From the NCBI GenBank assembly GCA_035319305.1, contig DATHCY010000039.1:1-19439 (forward strand): 19,439 bases of DNA, given 5' to 3'. Of this stretch, positions 13,346-19,439 are shown in pieces. The position numbers and the translations under genes are program-made. The notes beneath the pieces are model-generated. The model saw only the letters and a list, made by a program, of their open reading frames with translations, was not told where the DNA came from and made no database searches. The number at the start of each line of letters is the position of its first letter. Position 1 is the stretch's first letter. Source of the stretch: Methanocella_A sp035319305. GTDB lineage: Archaea > Halobacteriota > Methanocellia > Methanocellales > Methanocellaceae.

Positions 13346-14113
13346 TTACTTCGCAGTCAGGCTGAAGAATTTTGACAGTAGCTTTGCCAGCGTCTTCTTC
13401 ACTATGCCGGTCTGCGGATCGTAGTAATACCATGTGTCCTTTTCGAGCCATCCGTGGTCTCTCCAGTAATGGTAGTCATAATACTCTTTAGAAATTTTTC
13501 TGATGGATGGCTGAGCTGCCAGGAACACGGCCATGTTGAGTAGGCGTGGCTTTACCCTGCCATTCGCTACCGCAGAGTAGAACTTTTTCGCTGCCGTGTC
13601 GATTTTTTTCTCGGTTTTTTCCGTCTGGGTGCCGAACTCAGGGACGTTATTGGCGGCTATGCCGAAGCTGTGGGCGACGTTGAACCCCCAGACCTCCGGC
13701 ACGAACGCGAAGGATTTTAGCATCTTGCCCATCCCCAGCTCGAATCCCGCGGTGGTCAGGACTAGCGCGTTCTTGAAAAAGCGGGGGCGATGGCAGCAAT
13801 AGGCGAATCTGTCGAAGAAATTTTTCATCAAGCCGGAGACGTTGAAGACATAGCTGGGGGAGGCAAAGATGACTCCGTCGGCCAGGTGCATCTTTTCTTC
13901 CAGTTGCGTCCGGCCGTCTTTGTTGGGGCAGCGGTCTTCGCCTTTCAGGAAGCACGTGTCGCAGCCTAGGCACGGCTTGAGGTCGAGGTCTTTCAGGAAT
14001 ACGTACTCGAACTCCACATCTCCGAGTTGTTTCATCTTCTCTTCGACTTTTCTGGTGACCTTGTATGTGTTCCCGTTCTTTCTAGGGCTTCCCATAATTG
14101 CCAGTATCTTCAC
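13346..14113 (-). CDS. Iron-sulfur flavoprotein (NADPH-dependent FMN reductase-like)
   Basis: 255 aa from a GTG preceded by AGGTGAT; a longer frame exists upstream but overlaps the previous gene. MKILAIMGSPRKNGNTYK is the FMN-binding start of the family. Cys48, Cys51, Cys54 and Cys62 (CLGCDTC-x7-C) form the compact four-cysteine motif of archaeal iron-sulfur flavoproteins, first studied in Methanosarcina, which carry FMN and a [4Fe-4S] cluster and accept electrons from ferredoxin. ASPSYVFNVSGLMKNFFDR is the second flavin-contacting segment. The C-terminal ~100 residues extend beyond the usual fold. The ribosome site overlaps the stop of the flavodoxin-ferredoxin gene, so the two are translationally coupled. 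Known relatives reduce oxygen, peroxide or quinone-like acceptors; here this is only a suggestion. Confidence 0.9.
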   Translation of the reverse strand: MKILAIMGSPRKNGNTYKVTRKVEEKMKQLGDVEFEYVFLKDLDLKPCLGCDTCFLKGEDRCPNKDGRTQLEEKMHLADGVIFASPSYVFNVSGLMKNFFDRFAYCCHRPRFFKNALVLTTAGFELGMGKMLKSFAFVPEVWGFNVAHSFGIAANNVPEFGTQTEKTEKKIDTAAKKFYSAVANGRVKPRLLNMAVFLAAQPSIRKISKEYYDYHYWRDHGWLEKDTWYYYDPQTGIVKKTLAKLLSKFFSLTAK

Positions 14114-14118
14114 GCGTA

Positions 14119-14916
14119 TCACCTCAGCAGAATGTCTTTCAGCTTCACTTCGGGATGGCGGTAATAATGTATCTCGCCTTTCTGGAGATTTATCGCCTTT
14201 TTCGGGCACCACTGGTAGCAGGCGCCGCACATCTCGCAGTTGTGGTGCCGGACCAGCCGGCTCTCTTCGATAGTGATGTTACCTCTCGGGCACACTCTCA
14301 CGCAGATCCCGCACAGGCTGCACTGTTCGCCGATCATGAGGTTCTGGTCGGAGTTCTTCGCCATCCTGGGGAATCCTCTGTGGAAGAGCCCGCCCAGGAG
14401 ATCTGACGGTAGAGCGCTACTTTCAGGCCTGTGCTTCCGTCGGGCTTTGACAGTCTCGACGATCTCCTCCAGTCGTTCTTGCCCTGTCCCGGGCTTTTTC
14501 CAGTTCAGACCTCTTACCAGCCTGATGATGGCGGGATCGTTGGCGGAAGCTACGGAGCCTTCCCGAACCGTGAAGCCTGCATCTAGATTGGTTCCCTTCT
14601 GTCTGAGCTGTTTTTGGAGCTGTGGCAAGGTTGTGGCAGCTGTTCCCCCGCAGGTGGCCACGGCAAAAACGTACTGCTTTCTGCTCAGTCTCAGCGTTTC
14701 GACGAACTCTGCTACTATCCGCGGCATACCCCATCCGTAGACCGGAAAGACCAGGCCTATTACGGAAGCGGATGCATCTATAGGCGTGTCAGCCCCTGTC
14801 TGGCCTATCGCTGCCGGTATGGATATCAGCTCAGCCCTACCGAGCCTGTCAGCGATCTGGCGGGCGATGTAGATAGAATTCCCCGTGGCTGTAAAGTAAT
14901 AGATCCTGCCTGTCAC
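14119..14916 (-). CDS. Flavodoxin-2[4Fe-4S] ferredoxin fusion (EFR1-type), second copy
   Basis: 265 aa from a GTG after GGAGGAGCAAGGA. The flavodoxin-like domain starts with IYYFTATGNS (phosphate loop 8-14) and FPVYGWGMP near 57-65. Ferredoxin motifs are Cys199/202/205/209 and Cys227/230/233/237. It is a clear paralogue of 153-959, sharing domain order and the end LKD-x-x-x-R. It sits between the membrane-anchored flavodoxin (34 bp upstream) and the iron-sulfur flavoprotein (5 bp downstream) in one operon. The three could form a relay: membrane flavodoxin, cluster-carrying flavodoxin, flavoprotein reductase. The relay is inferred from gene order only. Confidence 0.9.
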   Translation of the reverse strand: MTGRIYYFTATGNSIYIARQIADRLGRAELISIPAAIGQTGADTPIDASASVIGLVFPVYGWGMPRIVAEFVETLRLSRKQYVFAVATCGGTAATTLPQLQKQLRQKGTNLDAGFTVREGSVASANDPAIIRLVRGLNWKKPGTGQERLEEIVETVKARRKHRPESSALPSDLLGGLFHRGFPRMAKNSDQNLMIGEQCSLCGICVRVCPRGNITIEESRLVRHHNCEMCGACYQWCPKKAINLQKGEIHYYRHPEVKLKDILLR

Positions 14917-14950
14917 TCCTTGCTCCTCCTGAAGGCTCCGATCTTTGCTG

Positions 14951-15523
14951 TCATGCTACGGCCAAGGCTAGGTCTTGGTAGCTCTTCGTGGCGTTTTTCT
15001 CGTCTCGATCGGCGATCAGTTTGATGATGGCATTTTTTCCATTTTGGAGTGAGGTGATCTGTTGCTCGAACGATGCCAGGTTGCTGGGGGCAATGTCGGT
15101 GTAGCCTGTGGTCCCGAAGACGCCCAGCTTCGCATCCTTCGGCAGCGTCAGCCCCTTCAGGTACGCTGTGATCGAGTTGCTCGCCGCTCCGAAGTATATG
15201 GGTCCGCCGACTATGATGATGTCATAGCTCGAGGCGTTCGTCGCAGCAGAGCTGCTGACGCCTGCTAGCTCGACTGAATAGCCCTGTACTTTCAAGTCGT
15301 CGGCGATCTTGGCCGCTGCATTCTTCGCCGCCTGGGACACTCCCGGATCGTAGACTATCAGCGCCTTTCCGGCCGCCGGCTCGTCGGGGCTCAGAGCTTC
15401 GGCACTTGTTGCCATTTTACCTGTCAGGCCGGAGCAGATGATGCCCCCGCTTACTACCAGGGCAGCGATCGCAATCAGCACAATGATAATGGCTGCCAGA
15501 ATTACTATTGTCAGTATTGACAT
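14951..15523 (-). CDS. Membrane-anchored flavodoxin-like protein, paralogue D
   Basis: 190 aa from the ATG at 15523, which is 7-8 bases after GAGAGGG; the ATG at 15529 is too close to that site. The anchor spans residues about 3-30. The juxtamembrane motif is the most divergent of the family (GKMATSAEALSPDEP), then LIVYDPGVSQAAK, YDIIIVGGPIYFG and LGVFGTTGY. It is the first gene of the operon 14951-14119-13346. The promoter contains a 20-bp perfect palindrome (15571-15590) over the expected start site, and the divergent MarR-like gene (15716) is the obvious candidate regulator. Flavin binding and orientation carry the same uncertainty as in the other paralogues. Confidence 0.8.
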   Translation of the reverse strand: MSILTIVILAAIIIVLIAIAALVVSGGIICSGLTGKMATSAEALSPDEPAAGKALIVYDPGVSQAAKNAAAKIADDLKVQGYSVELAGVSSSAATNASSYDIIIVGGPIYFGAASNSITAYLKGLTLPKDAKLGVFGTTGYTDIAPSNLASFEQQITSLQNGKNAIIKLIADRDEKNATKSYQDLALAVA

Positions 15524-15570
15524 TCTCATTCCCTCTCTTCTCCTGTGATCAGTTCTCAAACACCGATTAT

Positions 15571-15641
15571 GTTAGTTAACGTTAACTAACTTACAAGGTA
15601 CTATAGTATACGCCAGGTATAAAAAGTTAACGTTAACTCAC
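15571..15641. promoter_or_regulatory. Divergent promoters with two GTTAAC-type operators
   Basis: GTTAGTTAACGTTAACTAAC (15571-15590) is a perfect 20-bp palindrome. AGTTAACGTTAACT (15625-15638) is a perfect 14-bp relative with the same core, and the centres are 51 bp apart. Each lies just downstream of its own TATA box: minus-strand GTATACTATAG (15601-15611) for the flavodoxin operon and plus-strand GTATAAAAAG (15617-15626) for the regulator side. Both would therefore be repressed by the same protein, probably the MarR-like product of 15716. Confidence 0.8.
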
Positions 15642-15664
15642 TTTTACCGGCTGCTATCCGAATT

Positions 15665-15713
15665 TATTTAGTGTATCCAAAACATTTATCATTTATTAAG
15701 TCTACACTAAATA
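15665..15713 (+). repeat. Spaced inverted repeat before the MarR-like gene
   Basis: TATTTAGTGTA (15665-15675) and TACACTAAATA (15703-15713) are perfect 11-bp inverted arms separated by 27 bases, ending two bases before the preferred ATG. In the spacer, TTTATTAAG could be a second TATA-like element. It may be an additional operator pair or a hairpin hiding the start codon. Confidence 0.55.
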
Positions 15714-15715
15714 CC

Positions 15716-16231
15716 ATGGGGCTTGAAGAAGGAAAACTACACTTCTGCATGTCGCTGGTCTTCCTGTCGATGTGCGAAATCACCGGCCTCCGGAAGGGCA
15801 AGAAAGGCGACCTGTCGCTGCTCTCCATGGGGATCATTCGGGACAGCATCTTCGAAAAAATACAGGTCGGCGACATCGTCCGGAGGAACGATATCTCCTA
15901 CGGCACGGCCACCGAGTGCGTGATCACCCTAGAGAAAAAGGGCTATATCCGGCGGGTTAAAGGAACGGAGGACGGCAGGGCCGTCTACGTAGAGCCCACG
16001 GACAAGGCCAGACAGTGGTTCGACGAGCTGGAAGCACGGACGGACCTATACGTCAAGGAAGGGCTATCCAGGCTGTCTACTGAGGAGCAGGCGACCCTGA
16101 TCGAACTTTTATCGAGATTCACGGGCTACGATGGCGACACGGACCTGCGGGAACAATCCCTTGTTCAAACCCTGAAAGCCGGCCGACGCAGGCCGATAGG
16201 CCGGAGCCAAGAAAGGAGGAATGAGCGATGA
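15716..16231 (+). CDS. MarR-like winged-helix regulator
   Basis: 171 aa from the ATG at 15716; a GTG at 15671 lies inside the inverted repeat and is less likely. The wing and following helix are recognisable by comparison with the MarR protein at 8786: LEKKGYIRRVKGTEDGRAVYVEPTDKARQW against LEDRGFVKRVRDEGDRRDVYIELTKKGRQW, and a shared tail, TLIELLSRFTG against TLIRLLSRLVG. The N-terminal ~60 residues (SLVFLSMCEITGLRKGKKGDLSLLSMG) are unusual for MarR. Its stop overlaps the start of the metallo-beta-lactamase-fold gene (ATGA), so they are translationally coupled. It probably controls its own promoter and the divergent flavodoxin operon through the GTTAAC operators. Confidence 0.82.
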   Translation: MGLEEGKLHFCMSLVFLSMCEITGLRKGKKGDLSLLSMGIIRDSIFEKIQVGDIVRRNDISYGTATECVITLEKKGYIRRVKGTEDGRAVYVEPTDKARQWFDELEARTDLYVKEGLSRLSTEEQATLIELLSRFTGYDGDTDLREQSLVQTLKAGRRRPIGRSQERRNER

Positions 16232-16977
16232 CTGATGCAGAAGCGCCAAAAATGCTAAAGCTCGGCCCGACCACATGCTACTTCGTGCAGTGCCCGGGCG
16301 GCTACCTACAGATAGACACGTCTTTCCCTGTCATGTTCGACCGGTACCTGGAGGGGCTGAAGACCCTGAACATCGACGTATCCGAGATCAAATACCTCCT
16401 GCTGACCCACTACCACGACGACCACTCTGGGTTCGCGGCGGCGCTGAAGGAAAAGTCCGGCTGCCAGCTCATCGTCGCCGAGAAGTCGCTTGAGCCGCTG
16501 AGAAACGGCACTCTAATCAAGATCAACCGATACCTCAACAGACGGGTGCAACTCACCCTGACTCTCTATAGTAAGCTAAAACGCAGGACGTTCAGCTTTG
16601 AGCCGATCATCCCTGACGACCGAGACCTGATCGTCAGAAGAGAAGGCAGAGAGGTCCTCGGGCAGATCGGCATAGACGGCAAGATACTGTTCACCCCAGG
16701 GCATACGCCTGATTCAATCTCTCTCGTGCTTGCCGACGGGAGCGCATTTGTCGGCGATGTGAGCAGTAACTTCCTGAACTTCTGCAGCACCCACTACAGG
16801 CCGATCCTTCTGTATAGCCCGGATCAGGTCTATGAAAGCTGGCGGAAGATTGTCGATGAGGGCGCCAGATCCATTTACCCTGCCCACGGTAAGCCGTTCA
16901 GAGTCGACCGGCTCATCCGATTCGGAAAAAAGTTCGCCCCGAAAAAGATCGATCCGGCGTCTAAAACAACCGCTTAA
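16228..16977 (+). CDS. Metallo-beta-lactamase-fold hydrolase
   Basis: A 249-aa cytosolic protein. The metal-binding motif HxHxDH is THYHDDHSG (His61, His63, Asp65, His66), with the further ligands His159 in GHTPDS, Asp177 in VGDVSS and His220 in YPAHGKPF. That completes a two-metal site. No flavodoxin domain is fused, so it is not by itself a flavo-diiron protein. Substrates in this superfamily include thioesters, lactones, phosphodiesters and quinone-pathway intermediates. A good ribosome site (AAAGGAGG) and the 4-base overlap with the MarR-like gene place it in that operon. It may act on the regulator's ligand; this is inference. Confidence 0.9.
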   Translation: MTDAEAPKMLKLGPTTCYFVQCPGGYLQIDTSFPVMFDRYLEGLKTLNIDVSEIKYLLLTHYHDDHSGFAAALKEKSGCQLIVAEKSLEPLRNGTLIKINRYLNRRVQLTLTLYSKLKRRTFSFEPIIPDDRDLIVRREGREVLGQIGIDGKILFTPGHTPDSISLVLADGSAFVGDVSSNFLNFCSTHYRPILLYSPDQVYESWRKIVDEGARSIYPAHGKPFRVDRLIRFGKKFAPKKIDPASKTTA

Positions 16978-17264
16978 AGCTGGAAACCTGACAACCCCGC
17001 TATCAGTCTTCTGAAGACAGCGGCGACCAGGCTCGCTCTCGCCTCGGATGACGCAGCCACCGTCAGCTTCCAGCAGCACCTCGCTGTTGTCCCTGATGCG
17101 CCGGAGGAACCGCCACTGCAGTTCCTCCCATAGCAACAAGTGTCGTAGCTGGCATCAGAGTAGAGGACGAACGGGCATGACTCCAGATCTCCCAAGGCGC
17201 GTTGGCGCGGGGACGAACCCGGCGCGATCGTTCAGCCCCGCGGTCAACCCAGGGCGCCGAGACT
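16978..17264. other. Gene-free stretch containing a radical SAM remnant
   Basis: No intact gene is seen. The part 17000-17195 holds a decayed radical SAM tail on the minus strand. The flanks (16978-16999 and 17196-17264) show nothing recognisable. Confidence 0.6.
17000..17195 (-). pseudogene. C-terminal remnant of a radical SAM protein
   Basis: In one minus-strand frame the sequence reads GDLESCPFVLYSDAS, matching GDVEPCPFAPYSDSS of the radical SAM protein at 5932-7056. After a frameshift near 17140 the next frame reads LLWEELQWRFLRRIRDN and EADGGCVIRGESEP, matching MPLREALDSRLFRALREN and ESNGGCALWRNPEW. About 65 residues of the C-terminal cysteine region are thus recognisable, with no radical SAM core upstream. 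It is a decayed duplicate. Confidence 0.75.
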
Positions 17265-17681
17265 TCACTCCCCTGCTATGCCCACCAGCATCTTCCTGCG
17301 CCGGGGCCCGTCGAACTCGCAGAAGTAGATGCCCTGCCAGGTGCCGAGGGCAAGCTTCCCGTCGATGATCGGGATCATCTGGGAGAAGCCCATCATCGCC
17401 GCTTTCATGTGGGCATCAGAATTGCCCTCGGAGTGACGATAGCTTCCGTCGGCCGGCACCAGCCTCTCCAACGTACTCAGGATATCAGCAACCACGTCCG
17501 GATCGGCGTTCTCGTTGATAGTGATGCCGGCGGTCGTGTGAGGAACGTAAACATAACACATGCCATTTTTCACACCGCGCTTCGCCAGCTCTGCGTAGAC
17601 CTGTCGGGTGACGTCGACGAACTGGGCCCGGGAGCCCGTCGCCACAGATATCTCAGTCCAGATGATTCCTCCATATATCAT
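17265..17681 (-). CDS. YjbQ / UPF0047 family protein
   Basis: 138 aa from the ATG at 17681. A TATA-like TATATTTC (17705-17712) lies about 27 bases upstream, so the message may be leaderless; a TTG two codons earlier is an alternative. Family signatures are PHTTAGITINENADPDV (His48), RHSEGNSDAH (His83, His91) and LGTWQGIYFCEFDGPR near the C-terminus. Bacterial members have been reported to show weak thiamine-phosphate synthase activity, and the true role is unsettled. An internal GGAGG eight codons into the frame is probably coincidental. It follows the flavodoxin at 17737 on the same strand but seems to have its own promoter. A decayed radical SAM tail lies downstream. Confidence 0.9.
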   Translation of the reverse strand: MIYGGIIWTEISVATGSRAQFVDVTRQVYAELAKRGVKNGMCYVYVPHTTAGITINENADPDVVADILSTLERLVPADGSYRHSEGNSDAHMKAAMMGFSQMIPIIDGKLALGTWQGIYFCEFDGPRRRKMLVGIAGE

Positions 17682-17736
17682 GATCAATACTATTGGCTAT
17701 TCGGGAAATATACTCTCGAGGCGGGTGTAGCTGCGG

Positions 17737-18204
17737 TTAAAATGCTTTAGCCAGTCGCTCGACCAGATCCGAGATCTCCTTTTCCCGTCCTCCGCCCCGC
17801 CACACGACAATGCCGGTTTCGACGACTTTTCCGCCACGGGACTCGGCCGAGCTTTTGATCTGGGAGATCGCGCGATTTCCGCCTGTCCACTTGAATGGCA
17901 ATCCCTTGGTGACAAAGCACGCGACCTTTTTGCCGTTTAGCGCCGGCAGCTGTTGCAGATATGTCTTCATGACCGGCGAGATAGAGAAGGCCTGGACCGG
18001 TGCGGCGAGGACCAGCCCCTCGTAGCCGCCTAGGTCCGGGAGCTTTTCGAGCCGGATCTTTTTGGGGTCGGTCTGCTTACTGTCTACAGGCTTTATCTGC
18101 TCGATGACGGCCGAATGTCCGGCCGCCGCGAGCTTCTCCGCCAGCTTCCGGGCCACCGAATACGTGTTGCCCGTGTGGGAATGGATCACTATGCCGATTT
18201 TCAC
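17737..18204 (-). CDS. Soluble flavodoxin
   Basis: 155 aa from a GTG eight bases after AAGGA; a longer frame from a TTG at 18231 almost touches the upstream stop. The canonical phosphate loop SHTGNTY (residues 9-15) and GYEGLVLAAPVQAFSISPVM in the third-strand region are present, as are KKVACFVTKGLP and a C-terminal helix. The length equals a classic short flavodoxin, which shuttles electrons via FMN in place of ferredoxin. There is no membrane anchor, unlike the other family in this window. It lies downstream of the HemG-like flavodoxin (18233) in one operon. Confidence 0.88.
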   Translation of the reverse strand: MKIGIVIHSHTGNTYSVARKLAEKLAAAGHSAVIEQIKPVDSKQTDPKKIRLEKLPDLGGYEGLVLAAPVQAFSISPVMKTYLQQLPALNGKKVACFVTKGLPFKWTGGNRAISQIKSSAESRGGKVVETGIVVWRGGGREKEISDLVERLAKAF

Positions 18205-18232
18205 GATTAATTCCTTCTTTCTCTCGATCAAC

Positions 18233-18766
18233 TCAACGCGCCTTCACCGCCACGTCCTCCGCCCACTGTCGGATGGCCGCCCAGTCCCGGGTATCGACGG
18301 GCTTACTGGTATCCACACCCTTCTTCTCGAAGTCCTTCTTCATGGCGCCGGCCATGAACCGCGCTAGGAAGTTAGGGCTGTCGAAATCGACCAGGCCCCC
18401 GAAGCAGGCCATCGAGATCGGCCTGATCTCCGGAAATTTCGCCGCCACCTTCTCGACGCTTTTCCTCGCGTAGCCCGCCTGAGCTGGGTCGCCGCCGGCC
18501 AGGCCGGAGGAAAACAACGCCACCTTTTTGCCGGCCAGCGCCTTCCGGTTCCTTTTCAGGAACCCCATCGTCTGGCGCTTCCACATGGTGGCCCAGATCG
18601 AGCTGCCCACGATGACGAGGTCAAAGTCCTGAGCCCTGAGGTCATTCGTCTGCTTTGCGTCCCTAACCGTAGTGGCATATCCCTGTTCTTCGAGCGTTTT
18701 CCCAATCTCGTCCGCGATCTGCTTCGTCGCACCGCTTCTGGTGCCATATACTACCAGTGCCTTCAT
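18233..18766 (-). CDS. Flavodoxin-domain protein, HemG-like
   Basis: 177 aa; ATG after GAGGAGG. The start MKALVVYGTRSGATKQIA carries a phosphate loop of the Flavodoxin_5 / HemG type, and GSSIWATMWKRQTMGFLKRN matches the conserved second segment of menaquinone-dependent protoporphyrinogen oxidase. LFSSGLAGG follows. The C-terminal region (DTRDWAAIRQWAEDVA) is also typical of HemG relatives. In methanogens without protoheme synthesis by the classic route such proteins are generic flavodoxins of unknown partner, so I do not assign the HemG reaction. It is the gene before the flavodoxin at 17737, about 28 bp apart. Confidence 0.87.
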   Translation of the reverse strand: MKALVVYGTRSGATKQIADEIGKTLEEQGYATTVRDAKQTNDLRAQDFDLVIVGSSIWATMWKRQTMGFLKRNRKALAGKKVALFSSGLAGGDPAQAGYARKSVEKVAAKFPEIRPISMACFGGLVDFDSPNFLARFMAGAMKKDFEKKGVDTSKPVDTRDWAAIRQWAEDVAVKAR

Positions 18767-18786
18767 GCTGCCTCCTCGATTCTCCT

Positions 18787-19260
18787 CTACAGGAATTTGA
18801 GCAATACCTTATTTCTGTACTCTTCGTACTTGCGTCCGTACCTCTGTCGCATGCAGTCCTCCTCGTCCTTGATGAATGCTCTGAACACCATGTACATGAC
18901 GATCGGTGCCGCCAGGAGCAGCCACCAGTTCAGGAGCAGCGCGATCCCGGGCAAGACGAAGACCGTCCACGAGCTGTAGATCGGGTTCGGCATGAGCGCA
19001 TGGGGGCCCCGGGTCGCCATCTCGTCTTTCCGGTAGGCGAGGAGGATGCAGGCCACGGCCGGGAGCCAGATCAGGACTCCGATCATGACCAGTACCGCTC
19101 CTAGCGTCAGGGTGATCCCCCGCGGCACGAACGCCATGTCGAGCGCCGGCCTGTACGCGTAGCTCAGTGCTGCCGCAACGATGAACGCGATTGCGGCGGG
19201 CGCCATGATCTTCGGGCCGGCACCCTCGATCCCCATCTTATACACCTGTTTCTGCGCCAC
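18787..19260 (-). CDS. Isoprenylcysteine carboxyl-methyltransferase-like membrane protein
   Basis: 157 aa from a GTG that follows GGGAG by eight bases; the ATG at 19290 would overlap the previous gene. Four to five hydrophobic helices are visible. The SAM-binding signature of the ICMT/PEMT group is present: TRGPHALMPNPIYSSW (about residues 92-107), then a helix pair and DEEDCMRQRYGRKYEEYRNKV near the end. Family members methylate prenylcysteines, phospholipids or other hydrophobic substrates at the membrane. In archaea the substrate is unknown. The normal motif is usually R-NP; here it reads MPNP. It sits within a minus-strand run of flavoprotein genes and may be co-transcribed with the gene at 19263. 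Confidence 0.85.
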   Translation of the reverse strand: MAQKQVYKMGIEGAGPKIMAPAAIAFIVAAALSYAYRPALDMAFVPRGITLTLGAVLVMIGVLIWLPAVACILLAYRKDEMATRGPHALMPNPIYSSWTVFVLPGIALLLNWWLLLAAPIVMYMVFRAFIKDEEDCMRQRYGRKYEEYRNKVLLKFL

Positions 19261-19262
19261 AA

Positions 19263-19439
19263 TCACATCTCCCTGATGCTCGGAGGCCATTTGACCGGGC
19301 CCGGCCCCAGGTCCTTCATCATCCTCATAGCAAGGCCGACCATTACCCCGGCAGCCGTCTTCTTGACCGGTCCGATCTTCGTCTCGTAGTGGTACTTTTT
19401 ATCCTTGTAGTACTCGTAGTCGGCGGGCAGCCACTGCCT
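19263..19439 (-). CDS. C-terminal part of a probable iron-sulfur flavoprotein / FMN reductase-like protein
   Basis: Only the last 58 codons are inside the window, ending in TGA at 19263-19265. The readable tail, DYEYYKDKKYHYETKIGPVKKTAAGVMV, resembles the C-terminal extension of the iron-sulfur flavoprotein at 13346 (YDYHYWRDHG..., WYYYDPQTGIVKKTLAKLL): aromatic-rich stretch, then GxVKK and a helix. On that basis it is likely another member of that family. The cysteine and FMN motifs lie outside the window, so this is a moderate guess. Its stop is two bases upstream of the GTG of the methyltransferase-like gene, which indicates co-translation. Confidence 0.5.
   Translation of the reverse strand, partial: RQWLPADYEYYKDKKYHYETKIGPVKKTAAGVMVGLAMRMMKDLGPGPVKWPPSIREM

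Noticed and set aside
13590..13625. T-rich runs on the plus strand as a terminator
   Set aside because: They are lysine codons of the minus-strand iron-sulfur flavoprotein, and no plus-strand gene ends there.
16228..16977. Metallo-beta-lactamase-fold gene as a flavo-diiron protein
   Set aside because: No flavodoxin domain is fused, and the protein is too short for the flavo-diiron architecture, despite the flavodoxin-rich neighbourhood.

Overview
The window looks like part of an archaeal chromosome, most likely a methanogen of the Methanocella type. That assignment is an inference from three things: moderately high GC, archaeal TATA boxes about 25 to 30 bases upstream of expected starts, and flavoprotein families typical of methanogens (compact-cysteine iron-sulfur flavoprotein, flavodoxin-2[4Fe-4S] fusions). 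No rRNA, tRNA or CRISPR array is visible.

The dominant theme is an unusual concentration of flavodoxin-fold genes, nearly all next to TetR or MarR regulators. I count eleven flavodoxin-fold genes (one a pseudogene, one cut by the window edge), five TetR and two MarR regulators in 19.4 kb. Layout: 1-152, end of an IS200/IS605-type tnpB element. 153-5938, three tandem minus-strand cassettes, each a TetR gene followed by redox genes: TetR + flavodoxin-ferredoxin fusion; TetR + membrane-anchored flavodoxin + CDP-alcohol phosphatidyltransferase; TetR + two membrane-anchored flavodoxins. Each TetR promoter has two copies of a cassette-specific palindrome flanking the TATA box. 5932-7056, a radical SAM protein whose stop lies inside the third cassette's distal operator. 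7140-9288, a DHA2-type drug exporter and its MarR regulator, with the same GTACGA-N4-TCGTAC operator at both promoters, then a divergent cupin. 9806-11776, a TetR regulator and an alpha/beta hydrolase. 11782-12483, a convergent TetR gene. 12600-13237, a decayed flavodoxin + CDP-alcohol phosphatidyltransferase pair. 13346-15638, an operon of membrane-anchored flavodoxin, flavodoxin-ferredoxin fusion and iron-sulfur flavoprotein, divergent from a MarR-like regulator and a metallo-beta-lactamase-fold gene. 17000-17195, a radical SAM remnant. 17265-19439, a YjbQ-family gene, two soluble flavodoxins, an isoprenylcysteine-methyltransferase-like membrane protein and the tail of a probable second iron-sulfur flavoprotein.

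The picture I infer is a set of inducible low-potential electron-transfer modules, amplified by duplication and given separate control by divergence of TetR and operator. Ligands and electron partners cannot be read from the sequence. The most novel elements are the membrane-anchored flavodoxin family, with its conserved juxtamembrane motif and atypical phosphate loop, and the shared operator-TATA-operator architecture.
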